Below are positions 52,265 to 60,368 of a stretch of 64,000 nt of DNA, in pieces; the stretch's first letter is position 1; every line of letters starts with the position of its first letter. The position numbers and the translations under genes are program-made. Where the stretch lies: the NCBI RefSeq assembly GCF_005146945.1, contig NZ_SWMS01000001.1:186001-250000 (forward strand), in the 5' to 3' direction. The notes under the pieces were generated by a model. That model was not told where the DNA came from, did not search any database, and saw only the letters and a program-made list of their open reading frames with translations. Source of the stretch: Prauserella endophytica. Lineage in GTDB: Bacteria > Actinomycetota > Actinomycetes > Mycobacteriales > Pseudonocardiaceae.

Positions 52265-52624
52265 ATGCCCCGTTACGTCGGATTCATCCGCAATGCCGAG
52301 GACTCGCACGCCGGACTGAGCCCTGACGAGGCGCAGCGCACGCTCGAGGCGTACCTCGCCTGGAGCGACGACCTCGAGAAGGAGGGCAGGCTCGTCATCA
52401 GCAGCGGGCTGTCCCACAGCCAGAGCCGTGTCGTACGGGTCACCGACGGAGTGCTCGCGTCGGCCGACGGCCCGCACACCGAGGCGACCGAGGTCGTCGG
52501 CGGCTTCATCGTGATCGAGGCGGACGACCTCGACCAGGCGGAGAAGCTGTTCGGCACCCACCCGCACCTGCGGTTCGGGCCGATCGAGGTGCGCAAGCTC
52601 GGCGAGAACGGCTGCGAGGCCTGA
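52265..52624 (+). CDS. YCII (DGPF) domain protein, partner of the ECF42 sigma factor
   Basis: A 119-residue YCII-related protein from ATG 52265. The motif is in the middle of the family pattern: VTDGVLASADGPHTEATEVVGGFIVIEADDLDQA (in parts), with the DGPH box replacing DGPF. YCII/DGPF genes are the standard neighbours of ECF42 sigma-factor genes, and the next gene starts 2 bases downstream. Function unproven. Confidence 0.9.
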   Translation: MPRYVGFIRNAEDSHAGLSPDEAQRTLEAYLAWSDDLEKEGRLVISSGLSHSQSRVVRVTDGVLASADGPHTEATEVVGGFIVIEADDLDQAEKLFGTHPHLRFGPIEVRKLGENGCEA

Positions 52625-52626
52625 GC

Positions 52627-53844
52627 ATGGGCGGGCCGGCCGGCGTGGTGGAGCATCTGTTCCGGCACAGCGCCGGACAGATCGTCGCCACGCTGGCCCG
52701 CACGCTCGGGCCCGCGAGGCTCGACCTCGCCGAGGAGGCTGTGGCCGACGCGATCGAGCAGGCATTGCGTACGTGGCCCCACGACGGCGTGCCGAGGAAC
52801 CCGCGCGGCTGGCTGTTCCGGGCGGCTCGCAACCGGGCCCTCGACGTGCTTCGCCGCGAGCAGACCTTGCGGGCGAAGCTGCCGCTGCTCGCCGCGCTCG
52901 ACCCGGAGACCGAGCGGAGCGGCGACGCCGAGCTGGCGATGATCCTGCTGTGCTGCCATCCGGATCTGCCGCAGACCTCGCAGGTGGCGCTCACGCTCAA
53001 GACCGTCGGCGGGCTCGGGGTGAACGAGATCGCCTCGGCGCTGCTGACCAAACCGGCGACCGTCGCGCAGCGGCTCGCAAGGGCGAAGCGGTGGCTGCGC
53101 GGCGCGGGACCGCTCGAACTCCCGCCGCCCGAGGAGCTGCCCGGGCGCGTCGACAGCGTGCTCTCCGTGCTGTACCTGCTGTTCACCGAGGGGTACGACG
53201 CGACGAGCGGCGACGAGGCCGTGCGCGGTGAGCTCTGCGGCGAGGCGATCCGGCTCGGCAGGCTGCTGCTCGCCGACCCGCGCACCGACCTGCCGGACGC
53301 GCGGGCGCTCGTCGGCCTGTTGCTGTTGCAGGCGAGCAGACTGCCCGCGCGCGTGGACGACGCCGGAGACGTGCTGCTGCTCGCGGAACAGGACCGCTCG
53401 AAGTGGGATCACGCGATGATCGCCGAGGGCACCCGGACCTTCGGCGCCGCCTGCACGGGCACGGAACTCACGGCCTACCACGTGGAGGCCGCGATCGCGC
53501 TGTGTCACGTCGCGGGCGACACCGACTGGCCGAGGATCCTGAGCCTCTACGAGCGGCTCGTGGAACTGCGCCCCTCGCCGGTCGTCCGGCTCAACCGGGC
53601 CATCGCGCTGGCGATGGTGCGCGGACCGAGGGCCGGGATCACGGAGCTGGAACGCCTCCAACAAGATCCCCGCCTCGCCGGGTACCGGCTGCTGCCCGCC
53701 GCGCTGGGCGAGTTGTGGTTCCGGGCGGGGGAGCCCGGCAGGGCCGCCGCGTGCTACCGCGCGGCACTGGCGCTGCCGGGCTCCGAACCACAGCGCAGAC
53801 TGCTGCGCCGCCGGCTCGCCGACTGCGTTCCCTCCGGTCAGTGA
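52627..53844 (+). CDS. ECF sigma factor, ECF42 type with C-terminal extension
   Basis: A 405-residue sigma factor. Regions 2 and 4 are in residues 1-165 (EEAVADAIEQALRTWPHDGVPRNPRGWLFRAARNRALDVLRR in parts; VNEIASALLTKPATVAQRLARAKR in parts). The 230-residue C-terminal extension is a helical TPR-like domain (YEAT region as LYLLFTEGYDATSG; SLYERLVELRPSPVVRLNRAIAL in parts). ECF42 members have no anti-sigma factor; the extension is thought to regulate them. It forms an operon with the YCII gene. Ends with a 7-base convergent overlap with the symporter. Confidence 0.92.
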   Translation: MGGPAGVVEHLFRHSAGQIVATLARTLGPARLDLAEEAVADAIEQALRTWPHDGVPRNPRGWLFRAARNRALDVLRREQTLRAKLPLLAALDPETERSGDAELAMILLCCHPDLPQTSQVALTLKTVGGLGVNEIASALLTKPATVAQRLARAKRWLRGAGPLELPPPEELPGRVDSVLSVLYLLFTEGYDATSGDEAVRGELCGEAIRLGRLLLADPRTDLPDARALVGLLLLQASRLPARVDDAGDVLLLAEQDRSKWDHAMIAEGTRTFGAACTGTELTAYHVEAAIALCHVAGDTDWPRILSLYERLVELRPSPVVRLNRAIALAMVRGPRAGITELERLQQDPRLAGYRLLPAALGELWFRAGEPGRAAACYRAALALPGSEPQRRLLRRRLADCVPSGQ

Positions 53845-55484
53845 GTCGCGGCGATCGGGCGCAGGTCCTTGTCGTGCTCGTCGACGTGGTAGTCGGCGTC
53901 CACCGTGGTGTCGGTGCCGTTGAAAACCCTCAGCCGCCGCGCGATCACCGTCACCACCACGGCCACGAGCAGGTTGGCGACCAGCGCCACGATGCCGACG
54001 TAGATCTGCACCGTCGAGCCCGCGAACGGCTGCCAGCCGAAGATGTTCAGCTTGTCCAGCGCGAGGGCCGACCCACCGAAATGCGCCTTGCCCGTTGCGG
54101 GGTTCGGGATGTTGTAGAGCAGGATCAGGCCCCAGCCGAGTCCGGCGATCCAGCCCGCGACGAGGCCCCACCGGTGCAGCCAGCGCGTGTAGAGCGCGAT
54201 CGCCACAGAGGGCAGGGTCTGCAGGATGATCACCCCGCCGATCAGCTGCAGGTCGATGGAGAACTGCGGGTCGATGAACACGATGCACGCCACCGCGCCG
54301 AACTTCACCACCAGCGACGCGAGCTTGGCCTGCCTGGCCTCCTCGGCGTGGGTGGCGTCGCGCTTGAGGAACTCCTTGTAGATGTTGCGCGTCCACAGGT
54401 TCGCCGCCGCGATCGACATGATCGCCGCGGGCACCAGCGCGCCGATCCCGATCGCGGCGAAGGCGATGCCGGCGAACCACGCGGGGAACTGGTCGTCGAA
54501 AAGCTTCGGCACGATGGTGTTCGTGTCCGGGTTGCCGGTCGCCTGGTTGGTGATCGCCTCGGTGCCGGCCGCGATGGCGGCGAAACCGAGCAGGGCCAGC
54601 ATGCCGAGCAGCAGCGAGTAGGCCGGCAGCGCGGACATGTTGCGCTTGAGCACGTCGCGGCCGCGCGAGGCGAGCACGCCCGTCACCGAGTGCGGGTAGA
54701 GGAACAGCGCGAGTGCGGAGCCCAGCGCCAGCGTCGCGTACTGCAGTTGGTTGTCGGAGTTCAGCAGCAGGCCGTCGGTCGCCGACTCCGTCGCGGCGAA
54801 CTTCTCCTCGGCGGAGCTGAAGATCGTGTCCCAGCCGCCCAGCTTGATCGGCAGGTAGATCACGGCCACGAGGATGACGACGTAGATCAGCAGGTCCTTG
54901 ACGAACGCGATGAGGGCGGGCGCCCGCAGACCCGACTGGTAGGTGTAGACGGCGAGGATGAGGAAGGCGATCAGCAGCGGTAGGTGGCCGAGGAAGCCAC
55001 CCGCGTTGAACCCCATCGTCCGCAGCACCGCCTCGAGCCCCACGAGCTGTAGCGCGATGTAGGGCATGGTCGCCACGATGCCGGTGATCGCGATCAAGGT
55101 CGCCAGCAGCGGCGAGCCGTAGCGGCCGCGTACGAAGTCGGCGGGTGTGACGTACCCGCGGGCTCTCGACACCGACCACAGGCGCAGCAGCGGGAGGAAC
55201 ACCAGCGGGTAGGCGAGGACCGTGTACGGCAGCGCGAAGAAACCCATCGCCCCGGCCCCGAAGAGCAGCGCGGGCACGGCGACGAACGTGTACGCGGTGT
55301 AGAGGTCACCGCCGATCAGGAACCACGTGATCCACGACCCGAACTTGCGGCCGCCGAGTCCCCATTCGTCCAGGTGGTCCAGCGTCGAACCGGCCCGCCA
55401 CCGCGACGCCAGGAAACCGAGGACGGTGACCAGCAGGAACAACGCGCTGAAGACGACCAGCTCCGGCCACTGCAGGTCGTTCAT
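53838..55484 (-). CDS. sodium:solute symporter, monocarboxylate type (MctC-like)
   Basis: A 548-residue SSS-family transporter from ATG 55484 with about 13 helices. The family core is visible: EWGLGGRKFGSWITWFLIGG, VTPADFVRGRYGSPLLATLIA (in parts), and a Na+-site helix IGIGALVPAAIMSIAAANLW. The preceding DUF3311 gene overlaps it by 4 bases. The same pair (cg0952-mctC) in Corynebacterium takes up acetate, propionate and pyruvate, so a short monocarboxylate is the likely substrate, but not proven. Confidence 0.92.
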   Translation of the reverse strand: MNDLQWPELVVFSALFLLVTVLGFLASRWRAGSTLDHLDEWGLGGRKFGSWITWFLIGGDLYTAYTFVAVPALLFGAGAMGFFALPYTVLAYPLVFLPLLRLWSVSRARGYVTPADFVRGRYGSPLLATLIAITGIVATMPYIALQLVGLEAVLRTMGFNAGGFLGHLPLLIAFLILAVYTYQSGLRAPALIAFVKDLLIYVVILVAVIYLPIKLGGWDTIFSSAEEKFAATESATDGLLLNSDNQLQYATLALGSALALFLYPHSVTGVLASRGRDVLKRNMSALPAYSLLLGMLALLGFAAIAAGTEAITNQATGNPDTNTIVPKLFDDQFPAWFAGIAFAAIGIGALVPAAIMSIAAANLWTRNIYKEFLKRDATHAEEARQAKLASLVVKFGAVACIVFIDPQFSIDLQLIGGVIILQTLPSVAIALYTRWLHRWGLVAGWIAGLGWGLILLYNIPNPATGKAHFGGSALALDKLNIFGWQPFAGSTVQIYVGIVALVANLLVAVVVTVIARRLRVFNGTDTTVDADYHVDEHDKDLRPIAATH

Positions 55485-55759
55485 CGCGCGTTCCCCCCGT
55501 CGAGGTCGTCGACGTCGGCGGGCTCGCTTGGTGGCGCGGTTGCCGGCTTGTTCCTCGTCCCGAGGTACACGAGCGTGGTGCAGGCGACCCCGATGGCGAT
55601 GCCGACGAACTGGAACCAGTAGAAAAAGGGCATTCCGAACAAGGCGGGGTCCTCCCGGTTGTACAGGGGAGTCAGGAGGATCCAGAACGGAATGATCAAC
55701 AGGAGGTTCCACGGACTGAACCGCAGACCGGAGCCCCTGTTCCCGGTTTGTGCTGCCAC
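55481..55759 (-). CDS. DUF3311 small membrane protein, symporter partner
   Basis: A 92-residue protein with two hydrophobic helices (WNLLLIIPFWILLTPLYN and WFQFVGIAIGVACTTLVYLG), starting at GTG 55759. DUF3311 proteins regularly precede SSS symporters and are likely accessory subunits. The stop overlaps the symporter ATG. Confidence 0.88.
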   Translation of the reverse strand: MAAQTGNRGSGLRFSPWNLLLIIPFWILLTPLYNREDPALFGMPFFYWFQFVGIAIGVACTTLVYLGTRNKPATAPPSEPADVDDLDGGNAR

Positions 55760-55858
55760 AGGAATTCACCAGCTCTCGTGATGACTTGTGGATAACCCAC
55801 GGGTAATGCGGCGTTGACCTTAAGTCGTTCGTGTCGCCCCTCGGTAGGGTCTTCACCG

Positions 55859-56734
55859 ATGTCGAGACATGGGCGAGTGCTTTCCGCGGCCGTGCTGGTG
55901 GCCGCCGTGACGCTGTCGGCGTGCGCCAGCGAGGTGGCGGGCACGCCCAGACCCGCTGAGCCGGCGGAAGCGGCACCGCCACAGGCGACCGTCACCACCG
56001 CCCCGCGGCCTTCGGAGCAGGCGCCCGAGCCGGCGGGCATCGGCGAGTGCGTGGCGGGAAACGACCCCGCCCCAGTGGACTGCGCGCAGCCGCACACGGT
56101 CGAGATCACCAAGGCGGGCACGTTCGGCAGCGGCATGCCGGGGGAGTCGCCCGACAAGGAGACGGTGTTCGCCGAGGTGTTCCCTGAGTGCAGGCAGGCG
56201 GCGGCCGAATACCTCGGCAGCGACTCCTACGACGCGACGACGCTCGGCGCGTGGCTGCTGTGGGCGGGCAAGGAGGACTGGAAGGCGGGCGACCGCTGGT
56301 ACCGCTGCGGGGTCGCGCAGCTCGACGGGGAAGGTCAGGCGCGGTCTCGCACCGGCTCCGTTCGCGGCATCCTCGCGGATGAGCGCGGGCACGAGTTCCA
56401 GAGCTGCTCGTCGGTGCGGCCGTCGCAGGAGCTGCCGCAGCAGGTGCCCTGCGACGGGCCGCACACCGGCGAGGCGATCGGCACGGTCCGCATGGGCGGC
56501 TCCAGCGACGCCTTTCCCAGCGACGAGCAGTTCAACGCCGCGGCGGCGCCCGCGTGCCGGCAGGCGCTGCGCGAGTACCTCGGCACCACGCGCGACGACG
56601 TCGCCGCCTCGTGGCGGTGGCCGGATCAGGTGAACTGGCGGAATGGCTTCACCAACGTCACGTGCTACGCCGAGACCCAGGATCCGGTGACCAGACCACT
56701 TCGCGGCATCGGTTCGGCGCCTCTGCCCCGGTAG
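55859..56734 (+). CDS. septum-formation family lipoprotein
   Basis: A 291-residue lipoprotein from ATG 55859 with lipobox LSAC (Cys 22) and a Pro/Glu-rich linker. Two repeated domains each carry the cysteine pattern of the actinobacterial 'septum formation' family (DCAQPHTVEI ... CRQAAAEYLG ... YRCGVAQL; then PCDGPHTGEAIG ... CRQALREYLG ... CYAETQ). The biochemical role is unknown; the family is surface-exposed. Confidence 0.88.
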   Translation: MSRHGRVLSAAVLVAAVTLSACASEVAGTPRPAEPAEAAPPQATVTTAPRPSEQAPEPAGIGECVAGNDPAPVDCAQPHTVEITKAGTFGSGMPGESPDKETVFAEVFPECRQAAAEYLGSDSYDATTLGAWLLWAGKEDWKAGDRWYRCGVAQLDGEGQARSRTGSVRGILADERGHEFQSCSSVRPSQELPQQVPCDGPHTGEAIGTVRMGGSSDAFPSDEQFNAAAAPACRQALREYLGTTRDDVAASWRWPDQVNWRNGFTNVTCYAETQDPVTRPLRGIGSAPLPR

Positions 56735-56825
56735 AACACAAAGGACCAACGAACGATCGGTTGCCCGTCGCGCGCGGCCAAGATCTAATGTCGGCCGGTA
56801 CACGACAGCTGAGGGGCAATCCGAT

Positions 56826-58418
56826 ATGAGAACACTTCGCCTCGCCGTGGCCGTTCCCGCGCTCGCAGCCTCGTTGCTGGCCGGGACGACGCCTGCGGCC
56901 GGTGCACAGGACGACGTGGTCGAGATCCCGGCGCGCTACACCGAGCAGCGGCTCGACTGGCACGTCTGCGCACCCGACGAGCTGTCGTCGCCCCCACCGG
57001 AGGGCGCGAAGGACATCGAGTGCGCCACGTTCCTCGCGCCGCGCGACTGGGACAACCCGGCGGAGGGCACCGACATCACGGTGGCGGTCAGCAGGCTGAG
57101 GGCGACCGACGGCCCGGCGACGGCCAGCGTCCTGACCAACCCGGGAGGCCCCGGCGCGCCGGGCCGGACGTTCCCCGCGCGGCTGCGAGATCAGGACCGG
57201 CTGCGCGCCCACCAGGAGATCATCGGCCTCGACCCGCGCGGCACGGGCAAGAGCACGAACATCACGTGCGGCGGCGCGATCGGCACGGGCAGCGCGCTCG
57301 ACCCGAGGGACCGCAGCAGGGAGAACCTCGACCTGATCCTCGACGGCACGCGGTACGCCGCGGAGTCGTGCCAGGTGAAGTCGGGCGAGCTGGGCCCGCT
57401 GATCAACACGTACCAGACCATCCACGACATCGACCTGCTGCGCACGCTGCTCGGCCGCGACAAGATCAACTGGGTCGGCTACTCGGCGGGGACCTGGCTG
57501 GGGGCGCACTACGCGCAGCGGTTCCCCGAGCACACCGGCCGCTTCGTGCTCGACTCGGCGACGGAGTTCACCACCACGTGGCAGGAGTCGTTCGACTGGC
57601 AGCCGCTGGGCTTCGAGCGCCGCTGGCGCGAGGACTTCCTGCCGTGGATGGCGAAGTACGACTCGCTTTATCACTTCGGCACCACCGGCGAGGCCGTGCG
57701 CCAGACCTACGAGGAGGTGCGGGCCGCGCTCGCCGAGCAGCCGGTGGACTTCGAGGGCCAGCCGCTCGGGCCGAACGAGCTGGACTCGGCGATCGCCTCG
57801 CAGCTCTACGACAAGGCGTCCTTCCCCGATCTGGCCGACTACCTGGTGAGCGTGCGGACGCTCGCCGGGGACGGGGCCACCGACGCCGAGCAGGCGGCGG
57901 CGCTCGAGAAGGTCGCGGCGTACGTGCCCGACGCCGAGGTGATCGGCCCGCAGCCGCTGATCGTGCCCGGCGAGTACGCCGACGCCTACGACGCCAGCTT
58001 CTGGACCATCCCCTGCAACGAGGGCAGGTGGTACGGCAACCGGCACAGCGTGGTGCGGCAGTCGGAGGAGCTCGGGCAGGAGTACCCGCTGCTCGGCTGG
58101 GGCTGGCTCGTGCAGCCGTGCATCTTCTGGGAGAACCGGCCGATGAAGCTGCCGGAACTCGACGGTGAGGGCGTGCCGCCGGTGCTCATCGTGCAGTCGG
58201 AGCACGACCCGGCGACGCCGATCGAGGGCGCAAGGCGGGCGCACGAGGCGTTCGAGGGCTCGCGGATGCTGACGATCACCGACGAGGGCGATCACGGCAT
58301 CTACGCGGGCGGCAACGCCTGCGCGGACGACGTGGTCGAGGACTACCTCGTGGACGGTGTCGTGCCAGAGGACAGGTCGTGTCCCGGCATGCCCCTTCCA
58401 GTGCCGCCGGGCGCCTGA
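56826..58418 (+). CDS. secreted alpha/beta hydrolase, TAP-like (tripeptidyl aminopeptidase type)
   Basis: A 530-residue exported enzyme with signal peptide MRTLRLAVAVPALAASLLAG. The oxyanion motif is LTNPGGPGAPG, the nucleophile is in GYSAGTWLG, the acid in QSEHDPATPIEG, and the His in EGDHGIYAGGNACADD; Cys residues near the end match the TAP-like C-terminal domain. These are actinobacterial proteases that release tripeptides or act on other exported substrates. Confidence 0.92.
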   Translation: MRTLRLAVAVPALAASLLAGTTPAAGAQDDVVEIPARYTEQRLDWHVCAPDELSSPPPEGAKDIECATFLAPRDWDNPAEGTDITVAVSRLRATDGPATASVLTNPGGPGAPGRTFPARLRDQDRLRAHQEIIGLDPRGTGKSTNITCGGAIGTGSALDPRDRSRENLDLILDGTRYAAESCQVKSGELGPLINTYQTIHDIDLLRTLLGRDKINWVGYSAGTWLGAHYAQRFPEHTGRFVLDSATEFTTTWQESFDWQPLGFERRWREDFLPWMAKYDSLYHFGTTGEAVRQTYEEVRAALAEQPVDFEGQPLGPNELDSAIASQLYDKASFPDLADYLVSVRTLAGDGATDAEQAAALEKVAAYVPDAEVIGPQPLIVPGEYADAYDASFWTIPCNEGRWYGNRHSVVRQSEELGQEYPLLGWGWLVQPCIFWENRPMKLPELDGEGVPPVLIVQSEHDPATPIEGARRAHEAFEGSRMLTITDEGDHGIYAGGNACADDVVEDYLVDGVVPEDRSCPGMPLPVPPGA

Positions 58419-58534
58419 CGCACCCGGTCCCGCTTCGTCGAGGGGGTGTCCTCGTCCTCGAGGGCACCCCCGAAGACTGTGATGAGCGTGGCGCCGAGAG
58501 CGACGACCATCATGGCCAGGCCTGCGGAGAACAT
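58343..58534 (-). CDS. small membrane protein, unknown function
   Basis: A 63-residue protein from ATG 58534 with an excellent ribosome site (GAGGAGG, 5-base spacing). One N-terminal hydrophobic helix (MFSAGLAMMVVALGATLITVFGG) is followed by a charged tail EDEDTPSTKRDRVRQA. It overlaps the 3' end of the hydrolase by 76 bases on the other strand. Real on the basis of ribosome site and membrane helix; no family recognised. Confidence 0.6.
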   Translation of the reverse strand: MFSAGLAMMVVALGATLITVFGGALEDEDTPSTKRDRVRQAPGGTGRGMPGHDLSSGTTPSTR

Positions 58535-58646
58535 GCTGACCTCCTCGCTCGCTCGAAATGTGATCCCGGTCACTCTCTAGGACGTCTGGACTGCCCTTCT
58601 CGTTTCGTGGGCGCGCGTTGCACTTCGGTCTCGGGCCGGGGGCATC

Positions 58647-58680
58647 CACAGCCTGTGCACAGAGTTGTCCACAGGCTGTG
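58647..58680. promoter_or_regulatory. inverted repeat with DnaA box upstream of the XRE regulator
   Basis: Perfect 11-bp arms CACAGCCTGTG (58647-58657) and CACAGGCTGTG (58670-58680), 12 bases apart. They include the perfect actinobacterial DnaA box TTGTCCACA at 58665-58673, and the left arm continues into a weaker box CTGTGCACA. The position covers the expected -35 region of the following gene (its -10 is TAGTAT at 58701-58706). Confidence 0.6.
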
Positions 58681-58713
58681 TGCAAATCAGCGAGCGGTAT
58701 TAGTATCGGAGCC

Positions 58714-58986
58714 GTGGTTCGAGTGCCGTTGACCGAAGCAGAGCGGGCCCGCGGCGAGCGGCTGGGGGCCGCGCTGCGTGAGGCAAGGGGCGTCCGGAGC
58801 ATGGTCGAGGTCGCCGCACAGGCCGGGATCTCCGTCGAGACGCTGCGCAAGATCGAGACCGGGCGCATCCCCACGCCCGCGTTCTTCACGGTCGTCGCCG
58901 TGGCCGACGCCGTGAAGCTCTCGCTGGACGCGCTGCGAGGCATCGTGGAGGACGGCGAGACCGGCACCCTGCCACGAGTCTCCTGA
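58714..58986 (+). CDS. XRE-type helix-turn-helix regulator
   Basis: A 90-residue Cro/C1-type protein from GTG 58714 (GTG 58723 is possible). The helix-turn-helix is GAALREARGVRSMVEVAAQAGISVETLRKIETGRIPTPAFFTVVAVADAV (in parts). TAGTAT ends 7 bases before the GTG, so the mRNA would be leaderless. It consists only of the DNA-binding domain. Downstream is the Nramp-like gene, 75 bases away on the same strand. Confidence 0.88.
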   Translation: MVRVPLTEAERARGERLGAALREARGVRSMVEVAAQAGISVETLRKIETGRIPTPAFFTVVAVADAVKLSLDALRGIVEDGETGTLPRVS

Positions 58987-59061
58987 CCTCACGGAGCACG
59001 GTCCGACATCGCCGGATCTCCCCGGTTCCGTTGACGCGGTGATCGGGCTACGTTACCGGGC

Positions 59062-60354
59062 ATGTCTCACGAGGTCGGGCACGAAGACGTTAAGGACGTA
59101 CCGGTCGGCTGGCGAGCCAGGCTCCGGCAGGTGGGCCCTGGCGTCATGGCCGCCGCGACGGGGGTTGGCGCCGGTGACCTGGTCGCCACCATGGTCGCGG
59201 GTTCGCGCTACGGCTACACCCTGCTCTGGGCGGTCATCGTCGGCGCGATCTTCAAGATCGCCCTGGCCGAGGCGGTCGGCCGCTGGCACCTCACGTCGGG
59301 GCGGACGATGCTCTCCGGCTGGCGCACGCTCGGCAAGTGGGTGCTCGTCTACTTCGGCGCGTACGCGATCGTGTGGGGCTTCGTCTACGGCGCCACGGCG
59401 ATGTCCGCCTCCGGCCTGCCGCTCAACGCCCTCTTCCCCGGCGTCCCGCTGCGCGTGTGGGCGATCGTCTGTGGACTACTCGGGCTCGCACTGGTCTGGT
59501 TCGGCCGTTACGCGGTGATCGAGAAGATCATGACGGTCTTCGTCGGGATCATGTTCGTCACCGTCGTGGGCACCGCGATCCTGGTGACGCCCAACCTGCT
59601 CGACGCGGTGGAGGGTTTCGTCCCGCGCCTGCCGAGCGGCTCGTTCGTCTACGCCCTCGGCCTGATCGGCGGCGTCGGCGGCACGATCACGATGGCCGCC
59701 TACGGCTACTGGACCATGGCGAAGGGCTGGCGCTCGTCGAAGTGGCTCCCGATGATGCGGCTCGACAACACGGTCGGCTACGTCACCACGGCCATCTTCG
59801 TCGTCGCGATGCTCATCGTCGGCGCGGAGCTGCTGATGGGCACCGACGTCGTCTCGGGCGACGAGGGCCTGCTCATGCTCGGCGACGTGCTGGCCCAGGA
59901 CTACGGCCAGTGGGCGAGGATCCCGTTCCTGATCGGCTTCTTCGCGGTGTCGTTCACGTCGCTCATCGGCGTGTGGAACGGCGTGAGCCTGCTCTTCGCC
60001 GACTGGTGGCGCACCTGGCGGCTGCCGCGCGACACCGTCGAGACCGTGGAGGACTACGACCGCAAGGCAGGCCAGCGCAGCCCCGCGTTCCGCACCTACG
60101 TGCTGTGGCTGACGTTCCCGCCGATGCTGCTGCTCTTCCTCGACCGGCCGTTCCAGCTGACCGTGGCCTACGGCGCGCTGGGCGCGCTGTTCATGCCGTT
60201 CCTCGCGGGCACGCTACTGGTGCTGCTCAACTCCAGCCGGGTGCCGCGCGAGGGCCGTTCGCGCTGGCTGTCCAACGCCCTGCTGGTCATCTGCCTCGCG
60301 CTGTTCGCCTACCTCGCCGTCGACGAGCTCATCGGCCTCTTCCAGGACGATTAG
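59062..60354 (+). CDS. Nramp-fold transporter lacking metal-binding motifs
   Basis: A 430-residue, 11-helix membrane protein of the Nramp/SLC11 family. The usual metal-binding DPGN of helix 1 is GAGD here (residues 36-39, in GVGAGDLVATMVAGSRYG), and MPH of helix 6 is replaced by MAA (GGTITMAAYGYWTM). The rest of the fold is preserved: the helix-1 flank GPGVMAAAT, SRYGYTLLW, and the loops. Canonical Mn/Fe transport is therefore unlikely. Related divergent Nramp proteins include Mg transporters and non-metal (for example amino-acid or polyphenol-type) branches. Substrate unknown. Confidence 0.85.
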   Translation: MSHEVGHEDVKDVPVGWRARLRQVGPGVMAAATGVGAGDLVATMVAGSRYGYTLLWAVIVGAIFKIALAEAVGRWHLTSGRTMLSGWRTLGKWVLVYFGAYAIVWGFVYGATAMSASGLPLNALFPGVPLRVWAIVCGLLGLALVWFGRYAVIEKIMTVFVGIMFVTVVGTAILVTPNLLDAVEGFVPRLPSGSFVYALGLIGGVGGTITMAAYGYWTMAKGWRSSKWLPMMRLDNTVGYVTTAIFVVAMLIVGAELLMGTDVVSGDEGLLMLGDVLAQDYGQWARIPFLIGFFAVSFTSLIGVWNGVSLLFADWWRTWRLPRDTVETVEDYDRKAGQRSPAFRTYVLWLTFPPMLLLFLDRPFQLTVAYGALGALFMPFLAGTLLVLLNSSRVPREGRSRWLSNALLVICLALFAYLAVDELIGLFQDD

Positions 60355-60368
60355 GACTCACCTGGCAC

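Noticed and set aside
52273-55179. 968-codon minus-strand frame across the symporter and ECF42 genes
   Set aside because: Out-of-frame reading of the symporter joined to the antisense of the sigma factor; no domain, and both real genes are clear.
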